A stretch of 28,451 nt of DNA, taken from NCBI GenBank assembly GCA_001931905.2, contig MSJI02000258.1, positions 1-28,451 of the forward strand, written 5' to 3'. A model generated the notes under the pieces. The model saw only the letters and a list, made by a program, of their open reading frames with translations, ran no database searches and was not told the origin of the DNA. Below, one piece after another: positions 9,446-18,684 of the stretch (within the stretch, counting starts at the first letter, position 1; each line of letters starts with the position of its first letter). This stretch comes from Cladosporium sp. IMV 00045 (Eukaryota; Ascomycota; Dothideomycetes; Cladosporiales; Cladosporiaceae). A program made the position numbers and the translations under genes.

Positions 9446-12111
9446 TCACTGAAACCCCAAATAAGCCGCAACAAGCCCACCCCAAGACCCCCAATCATCC
9501 ACTTGCGCCGCACCAACCCTCCCATCCGCCCCCTCCAACCTCACCAAATCAAGCACCCCCCTCGTGTTCAAATTATACACCGCGACCCCCCTCCCCTCCT
9601 CCTCCCCCAACCCCTGAAACCCCACCGAATTCATCTGACAAGTCCCATCAGCCCCCTTGCAATCCTGCCCGCCCTTGAAGAAAAACGTCCAAAACGCCTG
9701 CCCATACAACGCCAACGAGCCCGTCTCCCCGCCCAAAATCCGCATGTGCCACGACATATAGCACTCCTCGCCCAATCCCTCACAGTCGAACGTGGGATCC
9801 TGCCAGGCCGCGTCTGGCGTCCAGGGCTCCGGCGCGCGAGGCGAGGGTTGCCAGTACGGCGTTTCGACCTGTTGCATGGAGGCGAAGACGTTGCGCGCAG
9901 AGGCCAGCTGGTAGGCGTACAGCACGTTGTGCTCCACGCCCGTCCCGAGCAGCCAGGTGCCTTGCCGCGCGGCTATCAGCATTCCTCGCCCGACGGCGAG
10001 GGTCGTCGGCACGCTGCCGTCGAGGTCGTGGTCGGCGGTCCAGAGCCAGGCGTTTTCCCAGTACGACGAGGAGGTTTGCGTGAGGTGCGCGTGCATGAAG
10101 GCCGCTTTGCAGGGCGACGTGGACGATTGGCAGACCGTGCGGGTGCGCGAGTCGGCGCCGCCCCCGATGCGCGTGTGCGTGTTGTGGAAGCTCACGGCGC
10201 CGGGTGTGGCGCCGGACATGTTCACTTCGATTAGAACCGTGCCGGGGAGGATGTCGGCGACGGTGAAGAGCATGTCACTGATTTCTGCAACGCCGACGTC
10301 GCCTGGTTTGCCCACGCGGAAGAGAGCGCGTGGGTTGGAGGTTGAGTTGAATCGGGCGCCGGATGCGGTGATGGTCGACCATACTTCGCCTACAATCCGG
10401 CTGCCCGATGGGACTTCGATGGTGTCGGTTACGACGTAGACGCCGTGCGGGAAGTAGGTGACTTTGCAGTCGGCGTTTGCTTTGAGGGCGGCGTTGATCG
10501 CGGCCGTGTCGTCTGTTTGACCGTCGCCTTTGATCGTTGCGTTAGTGAAATCTATCACGATATGAAGGCCGACAAGGCCGACGTACCTTTAGCACCGCTA
10601 TCCTTAACCGAGGCGATGCCCGACGCATCCCAATCGGCATACTGCGGCTGCGATTTGGTGAAGTAGCGCCCATCATTCCCAACCAATTCGCCTCGTTCGG
10701 TAGGAGTGAGATATCTCCCTTTCGAGTCCTCGACACTGCCGTCGTTGGAAGCGTGGATATGTCCGACAGCGTAAGTCTTGCCAGACAAATCATCCATCAG
10801 AACATCCGAACCGTCCATTTTGAGCATTGCGCCCGAGTCCTTGCTCCCGATATTCTCGAGGATGAAGGAAGACGAGCCATTGACGACAGTCCCGCAATTC
10901 TCGCACGAAGAATCGATCAGGCTGAGTGACCCCGTCGTCCCATCGCCGCCGGCATCGACGCATATGCCGACGTTACTGCAGTTGATCGTCTGCAGCGTGA
11001 GTGCGAAGACGTGCTGAATGAGAATGCCGGTCGAAACGTCTGTGAAGCTGCAGAAGACTTGTTAGTTCGGCAATGATACGCCAAATGAAAGCAAATCCAG
11101 CAAGCTCTTACCTCACATTCCGAATAGCATACTGCTGATTGCTAAATAAAATCCCAACATCCCCACCGGTGAAAGTCAAATCGCCCATGAAAAGCCCAGA
11201 GCCCCCTCCAGTCTCTCCCCCGTCCATCTCGATGCCGACGTGTTGGCTTTGACTGGGCATGCGGAAATGGACGTTGATCAGATTCGTTGCTTGAGAGACG
11301 GCCCAATTCAAGCCGTAGATCTCTTGCTCAGAAGCAACGGCCATAGTGTCAATCTTGACATTCCTGATGCCGATGTAAAAGTTATTCGTGCTCGGCTGGC
11401 CATCATCGTTACCGTTTACCACCATCGAGCCACTCGACATCGAACTCGATGCTTTGAGGACAGGCATGTCGACGGCATCCCCGATTATCTGAGTGTTGAT
11501 GAGCATCTGCACGGTCGAAGAGAGCGAATACGTCCCGGGAGGAATATAGACGAGAGCCGGCTTGCCCGTCGTCCCGCCACAATTGCCGCCTTTGCATCGT
11601 CCGCCATCTGCGCGGAAATGTCAGCAATATTCCCTATGTGAGAGCTGGCAACGAACGTACCGGTAATGGCGGCGTTGAAAGCCGCACTGTCATCCGTCTC
11701 GCCATCCCCTTTGGCGCCGAAATCTTTCACGTTGCGGTATACGACGTAATCCGAACTATCGTTGAGGAACGGGCTTGTGCCTTGATGTTCGATGTTGGGC
11801 AGCCAGAATGAGTTTCCTCCGCTGCCTTGAGCAGTTGTGCAGGCTCCAGTTTCCGATTTTAGGGAGGTTGTGTCGTTGCGACTTGTGTCGTCGTTTGAAG
11901 TATCGGACACTTCCCAGGGGGTAATAGATTGGTTCAAGGAATCAAAGAACCCGCTCCCCTCGCGGGAAGGGTGATAGTCGCGGTAGTTGAATTCATATGG
12001 CTTGCGAGGGAGTGTGAATTCTGTAGGCTTGGGGATGCGAAATGCTGTGGTCAGGAGCAAGAATGACGATATCAATGCGAAAGTGAAGGCATTGACGCGA
12101 TGCTTGGACAT
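9446..12111 (-). CDS. Secreted GH55 exo-beta-1,3-glucanase
   Basis: GH55 enzymes release sugars from beta-1,3-glucans (fungal wall, laminarin) outside the cell. Four exons, 12111-11661, 11607-11112, 11047-10587 and 10527-9446, join in phase to 829 residues. The introns are 53, 63/64 and 59 nt, start GTACGT or GTAAGA, and two have CTAAC branch points. Residues 1-23 are a signal peptide (FALISSFLLLTTA). Two pectate-lyase-3-like beta-helix modules follow, each opening with the family signature: VKDFGAKGDGETDD near 128-141 and VKDSGAKGDGQTDD near 463-476. The LWTADHDLD stretch (about 631-639) and GVEHNVLY are typical of GH55; E668 sits where the general acid is placed in studied members (from family knowledge). 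The fold, length and motifs are complete, so the enzyme should be active. ATG 12111 is preferred over 12168 because it starts the signal peptide. Confidence 0.92.
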
Positions 12112-12625
12112 TCTTGGATCGATGTAAGTCGGGAGCCAAGAGGTAGGGAAAGGGTTCCCTTTAGGCACGGCAGGGCATGAAAAGGCATATAGACCAAATC
12201 TCTCTCAAGGACTAAGACAATGAAAAACGGATGCTCTGCCTACCTGACGACCTCACGCCGTTACCAACCGCAACAGATGGGAAACGGTGCATGGGCATGG
12301 CGAGGATGACGAGTGCGCTAGGGACACCTTCGGCATGTATATCGTTCGTGCTAATAAAGAAAGCCCATCTTTAGAACATTGACGGCGAAAGTGATTGTCG
12401 CAGCAACGGTTGACGTTGTCCAGCAGACATGTCTCAAGCACATCGGATTTCCATGTGGACGGACGCTTGCAATAGGCCCGAACAGCCAGAACTTTCTGAC
12501 AGCTCTAGACTCTTTGGCCCTTCACACTGCGCATGCATTTCAAGCAGAAATTCTCTCATGGATTTGGCCCATAGGTAATATGGCCAAAAACATATCGATC
12601 GCAAGGAGCAAAAGAGAAATCAATG
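12112..12625. other. GH55 promoter region
   Basis: This 514-bp interval lies between the GH55 start codon and the 3' end of the tRNA gene, both on the minus strand. It should hold the GH55 promoter. A short T-rich stretch on the minus strand (about 12611-12619) just past the tRNA could end Pol III transcription. No other feature was recognised. Confidence 0.5.
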
Positions 12626-12708
12626 AGGTCTTACCCGGAATCGAACCGGGGTTGCCGGAATGTTCTGATGATCAGAATCCGAAGTGCTAACCGCTACACT
12701 ATAAAACC
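12626..12708 (-). tRNA. tRNA-Gln (anticodon CUG) with 11-nt intron
   Basis: The minus strand folds as a complete tRNA. The acceptor stem GGTTTTA pairs with TAAGACC (one G-U). The D arm is GTGT-AGCGGTTA-GCAC, and the anticodon stem TCGGA pairs with TCCGG. The variable loop is CAAC, and the T arm CCCGG-TTCGATT-CCGGG contains the B box. The anticodon is CTG at 12675-12673, reading CAG (Gln). An 11-nt insert at 12671-12661 lies after position 37, the standard place for eukaryotic tRNA introns. Its TCAG can pair with the anticodon CTGA, as expected for splicing-endonuclease substrates. The CCA end is not encoded. A T-rich tract follows downstream. Confidence 0.95.
12661..12671 (-). other. tRNA-Gln intron
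   Basis: These 11 nt (TCATCAGAACA on the coding strand) interrupt the anticodon loop between positions 37 and 38. Removing them restores a 7-nt loop TTCTGAT closed by a 5-bp stem. The insert contains the complement of the anticodon, which would form the anticodon-intron helix. Confidence 0.85.
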
Positions 12709-13698
12709 CGGAAGTTGTTGAAGCTTCTGAATGCTGCATACAATATATAATCTGCAAAATTATTGACTTCGCATCGGAAGCAGAACCACGGAGTCGAGGA
12801 CAACCTGCCAGGCAACATGAACCCAACCTAACAGTCAAGCATCTTCCCCCCATCGCTGGCCGAGAGCAGGAAGTGCATATAGAGTAATCAATGCGATTAT
12901 TAATGAGCTTGCCGCAAGGCGTCAAGATTACACGAACCTTCTTGTGCTGTCAATAGAAACTTCGTTGAAACGACTATTACCTTACCTACCATACTCAACA
13001 TGTCTCCAAGGATCTCAGACCAGACATCTTGTCACCCAGAAAGATAGACATCAGAGTATCACCGTTCCAGCGTGGCGATATAGCCTCAGTAACCCACCTA
13101 TCAGCTTCATTTGAGTGGAATACATAAGTCTTAGGGTTGGGGTTAGTAGGGTTGCAGGCGGATGGTTATCAGAACAGCAGTGCCAGGTTGGAAAGAAACT
13201 TGATTGGTTTCGTCGCGAGCGACTTATTTCAATGTGATTTGGGTGGTTAATCAGACGACCGGGAGGTTTGTCAGGTTACTCATTCTATACACACTTTGAT
13301 GTTGTGTCGTTGATGTTAGTCGTCGATGGACTTGGGACCTGACCTCAGAGTGACTTCCAACCCTCCGCGGCTCGTGTCTGCCACGACAAGTCTCGTCCTC
13401 GGCGAATCACGTAATGATATTAATTTGACTGAGATGTATCCACTGTAAATATCTTAATGACATGATGTGTTGGTGTCTGGCCGTCACTGAGCAGTCTTGT
13501 GCACCATAGCCAGTATTACTCCCTCGTTTCTTCGGATACTAGTCAATCCTCAAACCCCAAAACAGGTGATGGGAATAGGCTTGATTCCTTTCGTCGATAT
13601 ATATTTTCATACTTAAAATCTAACGCCTTGCGTACCTCATCTACATCCTCCCCATCAAAATCATCCCTCATCAACCCCAACCCCCTCCCTCACTCACA
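12709..13698. other. Intergenic, tRNA-Gln to hydrolase
   Basis: No protein gene is seen in these 990 bp. The left part is the tRNA upstream region. A short telomere-like tract lies at 13131-13153. The right part is AT-richer and should hold the 3' UTR of the minus-strand hydrolase gene. Confidence 0.5.
13131..13153 (+). repeat. Short degenerate telomere-like tract
   Basis: The sequence reads TTAGGG, TTGGGG, TTAGTAGGG, TTG: one exact and several imperfect copies of the TTAGGG unit used by filamentous fungi. It is only 23 nt long and may be chance or a relic of break repair. Confidence 0.4.
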
Positions 13699-15168
13699 TC
13701 ACAAAAACCCCGCCACCGCCTCCATAAACGCCTCATGATTCTCCAACATAGGCAAATGGCCCGCACCGGGAATACTCTTGAACGTCGCATTCGGCAAGCC
13801 AAAAGTCTGCATTACCTCCGGCAACTTGCCATCGCCTTCACCCGCCAACAGCAAACCCGGCGTCTGCACACCGGGCACTTTCGCCTTGAGATCGTAATTC
13901 GACAGCGCGCCCGCGTTCTGCACGAAACCGTCCAAATTCGCTGCCTTGGTCATGGCGAGCGTTTTCTCGAAATTCGCCGACCCGTGATTCGCAGGCGTGA
14001 ACCACCGCTCCACCGTCACCTGCGCGAGAGCGGGCATGCCCTGCGCGCGGGCGAGCTCGACGCGCTCCGCCCAGGCTTTGTTATTGGCCTCGCCGGCGGC
14101 GACGTTGCAGTCGCAGGCGATGAATTTGGCCAGCTTGCTCGGGTGGCGGATGGCGAAGTTGATGGCCGTCACGCCGCCCATGCTGACGCCGAGGACGGCG
14201 TGGGCCTTGTCGACGTTGACGCGCGAGAGGAGGTATTCCAGGTCGTCGGCGAGTAGGTCGAAGCGCGATGGGTTGCTGTTGGGGTCTTGCTGCGAATAGC
14301 CGCGGGAGTTGTAGCGGAGGGTGCGGTAGGTTTGGCCGTTGACGCCTTTGCGCAGCGCGGCGGCTACGTCGTCCCAGATGGAGAAGTTGGTTAGGATGGA
14401 GTTGACGCAGACGATTACTGGGTCGGCTGGGTTGCCTTCGAGTTGGAAGCGGAGCTCTGCGCCGTCGGTCGTGACGACGGAGGAGGGCGGTTCTTTCAGA
14501 GCGGAGAAAGTGAGGTGGTGGCCCCATTCGCGCTTCTCGCGAGAAACGATCTTCTCCATAATTTGTGATCGCCAAGGCGTGCTGGTGGCGGCCTGGTGCT
14601 CAGGACCATTGAGGCCATTCTGCGCCTCGAAATCGTGCACGGCAAGGCACTCGACCTGGCCGCTTGGGGGCATGCCCTTGATACCGCCAACGAGCATTCT
14701 GAAGCGGCGCGTGCGCAGCCAGCCGGGGACTTTCGCCATCAGGTCGACGTGCTCCTGTTCGTACCACTGATCGAAAGCGTCAAGATCGGCTTCGTTGACA
14801 ATAATTGAAACCGCCACCTGCACGGGAGCCGGGGCCGAGTAACCAGGCTTCGCACGCTCCGAGAACTGCGAGTAGATCTTCCTGTCGAGCGATTCGAAAG
14901 AGCCCATCACACGCTGCTCCCTGGCTGAGCGCTCCTCGCGCAGACGGGTGTAGATTCGCTGCTCCAGCATGGACAGGTCGGACACATCGTAGACTGCGCT
15001 CCAGGCGGGGGTCTGCCCGTCGATGGCTTTGAAGCGGTCGCCGGTCTTGATGAAAGGGAGACGGAGACGCAGCGGACCGTGTTCGTTGTTGTACCACTCG
15101 TGGAAAGCGGCGTCGTCTGTGTTGGCGCCGGGCTGGATGGCGACGGCGAGGTATCCGGGTCCGTTCAT
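13699..15168 (-). CDS. Tandem EthD-like + alpha/beta hydrolase fusion
   Basis: A single-exon protein of 489 residues with three parts. Residues 1-105 and 114-220 each look like a dimeric ferredoxin-fold (EthD/DABB) module, marked by HEWYNNEH (23-30) and DQWYEQEH (133-140). Residues about 230-489 are an alpha/beta hydrolase of the 3-oxoadipate enol-lactonase-like type. It has the nucleophile elbow GVSMGG (S329), a likely acid at D446 (LLAGEGDGKL) and the catalytic His H471 (GAGHLPMLENH). The substrate is unknown; hydrolysis of a lactone or ester, perhaps in aromatic catabolism, is inference from the fold. The start at 15168 begins the first folded strand. The frame is open up to 15414, but the extra residues look like a translated leader. 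A 42-nt GTAAGT...CACAG candidate intron (15215-15174) ends just before the ATG and may be a leader intron. Nothing is missing from the catalytic core. Confidence 0.85.
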   Translation of the reverse strand: MNGPGYLAVAIQPGANTDDAAFHEWYNNEHGPLRLRLPFIKTGDRFKAIDGQTPAWSAVYDVSDLSMLEQRIYTRLREERSAREQRVMGSFESLDRKIYSQFSERAKPGYSAPAPVQVAVSIIVNEADLDAFDQWYEQEHVDLMAKVPGWLRTRRFRMLVGGIKGMPPSGQVECLAVHDFEAQNGLNGPEHQAATSTPWRSQIMEKIVSREKREWGHHLTFSALKEPPSSVVTTDGAELRFQLEGNPADPVIVCVNSILTNFSIWDDVAAALRKGVNGQTYRTLRYNSRGYSQQDPNSNPSRFDLLADDLEYLLSRVNVDKAHAVLGVSMGGVTAINFAIRHPSKLAKFIACDCNVAAGEANNKAWAERVELARAQGMPALAQVTVERWFTPANHGSANFEKTLAMTKAANLDGFVQNAGALSNYDLKAKVPGVQTPGLLLAGEGDGKLPEVMQTFGLPNATFKSIPGAGHLPMLENHEAFMEAVAGFL

Positions 15169-15847
15169 GATGGCTGTGATGTGGGCAGATGAAAAGAGAT
15201 GTGGCTTTGACTTACACTTGTGGTGGTGATGGCACGAAGGAGGAATCGCAAGGCGCTGCGATTGCGACGGATCGTCGCCCCATTCTATATGGTGATGATG
15301 CTTTTCCGAGCTCTTGTCGTGGAGCTTCTCTCGCCCTCGGGAAGTTGGTCGGCAAAAGACGAAGGGCGTGGAGATGCCGCTTAAAGATTCTCCCACTCTT
15401 GTAGCCGATCCCATTTGTCAGTCATCCTTCACTTCACTACTGGATACATGTATGCATGTGTTCTTGATGACACTTTACTGGTAGCTCAAATGTTCTAGAC
15501 ACGCTTGAGAGATTGTAATAGTAATATCACTTAGTATGATTTTGCAAAATCGGCGAAGCCACAACGTCGTTGACAGAGCCAAACTTGCCATAAAGTCCAA
15601 GTCATCAATGATAGTAATACAAACCAAAAACCATCAAAACCACACTATAGAGCGGAACAACCCCCCCAAGGCTACAATACACACAACGACCGTGATCTCT
15701 CAGACATTCCCATGAAGTTATCCCAAAAGACCCCTCAAAACCCTTCTTCCGTCATATCATCATTACATTCATCATCAGCATGAAAAGTCCACGCGACCAA
15801 AGAGATACCAAGCGTATCGCGCATAGCCACTTTACCCTGCCAAGATC
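15169..15847. other. Intergenic: hydrolase promoter and TF 3' end
   Basis: These 679 bp hold the 5' leader and promoter of the hydrolase gene and the 3' UTR of the Zn2Cys6 gene, both on the minus strand. The centre (15420-15780) is AT-richer. No additional gene or repeat was recognised. Confidence 0.5.
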
Positions 15848-18684
15848 TCACATCATATTCGGCGTGCCGCCACTGGAACCCATGAAAACACTCCCTGGCC
15901 CGCTGCCACTGGCTCCAGAGCCGCTTTGTCCTTGCTGCGGCTGCTGCTGTTGTGGCTGCTGTTGCTGCTGAGGTATTTGGTCCATCTGCGACAGGTCGAG
16001 GTTCATCGGCCAGATGGACAAGTTAGGGTCCATGGTGTTGGTGCCCGTGCCTTGGATGTACGAGTCCCAGGCGCCCTGATGGGAATGTTAGTACTGAGCA
16101 CACGTAAAGTATAGAAGCTTAGAAGAAAGATGTTACTCACCCAGTCAATGTCAGCACCTAATCCGTCCATGCTCGCAAAGCCACCGCCGGTACCGAACAT
16201 TTGCGTGAAAGGACTGGCCGCACCGCTCATTCCCATGCCTGAGGTTTCGGGACCGGAGAATTGTGGGGTCAGGCCGGTTCTCTCACTCTGCATTGGCTCA
16301 TTAAGCAATCCAGCCATGCTTGCTGGGAAAGCGCCTTTGTTCGTGTCTGCTGCGGTCATTGTTTGTCCGCCGCTGTTGGGCCCGGAAGCGCCGATTCCTG
16401 CACCTCCTCCCATGGAAAAATTGGGCGACATGCCACCGCTGGAGAGCATTCCCAGCGTCATCGCCGCGCTCTGCTCGGGTGCGAGGTCGTCATCAGTCTT
16501 GCCGAAGTCTGCCATGTTGCCGCCAGGGAACATGCCAAAACCTAGCGCTTGTGGAGGAAACCTTTGCTGTGTCGAATTGGAGACGTTGCCTTGCTGTTGT
16601 TGCCTAGACGCTTGGTGTGCTTTCAGCTTATCAACCATCACTCGCAATCCAATGGACGCCTTGTACGCCTCCATACTGTCCTCACGAACGCTCTCCCAGA
16701 TGCCGATGCATCTTTCAACAGCTGCCAACATGCTCTCACGGCGGCCTTCAGGATAGGTTTCCGCTACATAGGTAGGAGAAGAGGGGTTCGAGCTGGTCTT
16801 GCGACCGTTGCTGCTGGCACGACATTCAGCTTCCACGGCGTGGAAAAGATCCATGCACACGTTCGCGGCGGCAAGGAGGAAGTCGTGTGTTGTGAGAGAC
16901 GAAATGTACCACTTGACACTTCGCAGGCGGCCACCTGGCTGAGCTTCTTCGTGCAGTGTGGCTTGGTGCGCTAGCATCTCCAACGATGCGTCTATACAGG
17001 TGCGGCGAGAGTAAGCGTAACGCGGATTGTCTCTGCCTCTGGCGATGAAGCGTCTATGCAGGACGAAAAGGGACCGGAGATATACGAGCTCGAGCCCGAT
17101 TCGTTGCATGATGAGGTTCGCAGGGTCGCGAGCTGAGTCTTGGAATGATCGCATTTGTAGAAGTGGTGGGTGGCTTGCTCGAATATCTCGGAGCTGCTGG
17201 TCAAAACTCATCGTCTCTTCATAAGATGGTGGATTCGTCAATGACTGTGTGCGTTCGACAATCTGCCCGAACGTGAACGTCATTCTTGACTTGGCAATCA
17301 TGTAGGTCATGGGTGTTGCCTCAAATGAAGGCCTCGAGGGTGGCAGCGCCTTCATGTCCTCGTGGATTTCGTCGTCGTAAAGATTGCGAGGAGGCTGGGT
17401 ATCAATGTGGTCAGTCCGGACCATAGCTGGCATGCCGAACTGGAAAGAAATCAAAAGGTCGATCTGGCGGATGAACGTCCAGACTCTGCGGCGCATTTCA
17501 CCCATGAAAGGCGTGATGCTAGCGTGTGGGCCCGGATCACGGTGATAGCCCATGCGCATCGCCAGGCGAACACACAAGCTGGTGAGCAGAAGTACGCCAG
17601 GCTCAGCATCTCTGCTACGCCCGTACTCGGCTTGTACATGCAGCACCAGCGTCTCTAGTAACTGTGCAATTGGCTGCGTAATATCTGCAAGCAAAATACA
17701 CTGCGCTGTGAGGAGTCTGTACTCATGCGATAGTTCGCGCGCTCGGCCACGGTATTCGGGTGGCTCGTCGCCAGCGCGATGGTATGATTGCAAGGCAAGT
17801 GTCATCATCGCATAGCACAAGCCCAACCATACGACGGATGTCGCGCCCGGATTCATCCAATGCGCGTCGTATTGCTTTTGAAAGGAAGGACCGTGAATGA
17901 TGTGCACAGAAGGGTCGTATGCGTTAAAGTACCTTGCGATCAAGCGGTCGCTGTCCGCCTTGTTTGGGAAAGCCTCCAGAAGTTCATTCTTGTCTTTGGC
18001 AGCCGGACCTTGCAATAAGAAGGCACTACCTGGGTTCTCGTGTGCTCGAGCTGCTTGTACTTTGGCGAGATGTTTGGAATAATCCTCCTTGTGACTCTCG
18101 AAGTACTTTTTCACCTCGCCAATCTCGGCCATGATGGCATACCAATGTGCGTCCGAGGCGAAGATGGCGCGTCCGTTGTCCACTTTCATGATACCGATAC
18201 CCTTCGACACCTGCTCCACCTCGCTATCCTCCTCTCCATTCTCGTTCTCTTCTTGAATCATGTCACTGCCTTCTACGTCGAGCTTCAGATCCGATGCCGT
18301 ACTAAGGCTATTGCTTCTGCTCGAATTGATCGCAGCGCGCGCAGTTGATGCACCATCGCTAGGCCCTCCATTCGTCATGAGTGAGAGCACTAGACCTTCC
18401 AGACGGTCGATGCGGTTTTGCATGTCATCTGGCGATGGGTTGGCATTGGCGCCAGCTCCTTGCTTCTTATTCTTTGGCGACGCATAATTGCATGAGGCCG
18501 TATCGCCGCGTTTGCTGCAATTATCGCAAGGGTGGCCGCGATTACATTTTAACTTGCGGTGTCTGCATGGCCCGCACGAGAGCGGGACGCGGTTGCGCTT
18601 GCGCACTACGCGAAATTGCTGGTTGTCCTGAGGCGATGCGCCGTTGGAGGATGTGGAAGAGGGAGGTGTAGGTTGGTTCGGCAT
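15848..18684 (-). CDS. Zn2Cys6 transcription factor with fungal-specific TF domain
   Basis: A nuclear DNA-binding regulator of 923 residues in two exons: 18684-16141 and 16075-15848. The 65-nt intron begins GTGAGT, has a GTACTAAC branch point and ends ATCAG. The binuclear zinc cluster is C37-x2-C40-x6-C47-x5-C53-x2-C56-x8-C65, preceded by basic residues (VVRKRNR). A short coiled coil (DDMQNRIDRLEGLVLSL, 86-102) probably mediates dimerisation. Acidic and Ser-rich linkers (about 120-157) follow. The large middle domain (about 180-520, with HWYAIMAEIGEVKKYF and YDPSVHIIHGPSF) is of the Fungal_trans type. The C-terminal 250 residues are Gly/Met/Pro-rich and end in a Gln-rich stretch, typical of an activation region. 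Targets are unknown. It is divergent from erdS, with 3.1 kb between starts. No specific orthologue is recognised. Confidence 0.93.
15925..15975 (-). repeat. CAG/CAA run encoding the Q-rich tail
   Basis: The last exon of the transcription factor contains an interrupted CAG/CAA tract coding for QQQQQPQQQQPQQ. Such tracts often vary in length between strains and can tune activation strength; that effect is inferred here. Confidence 0.7.
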
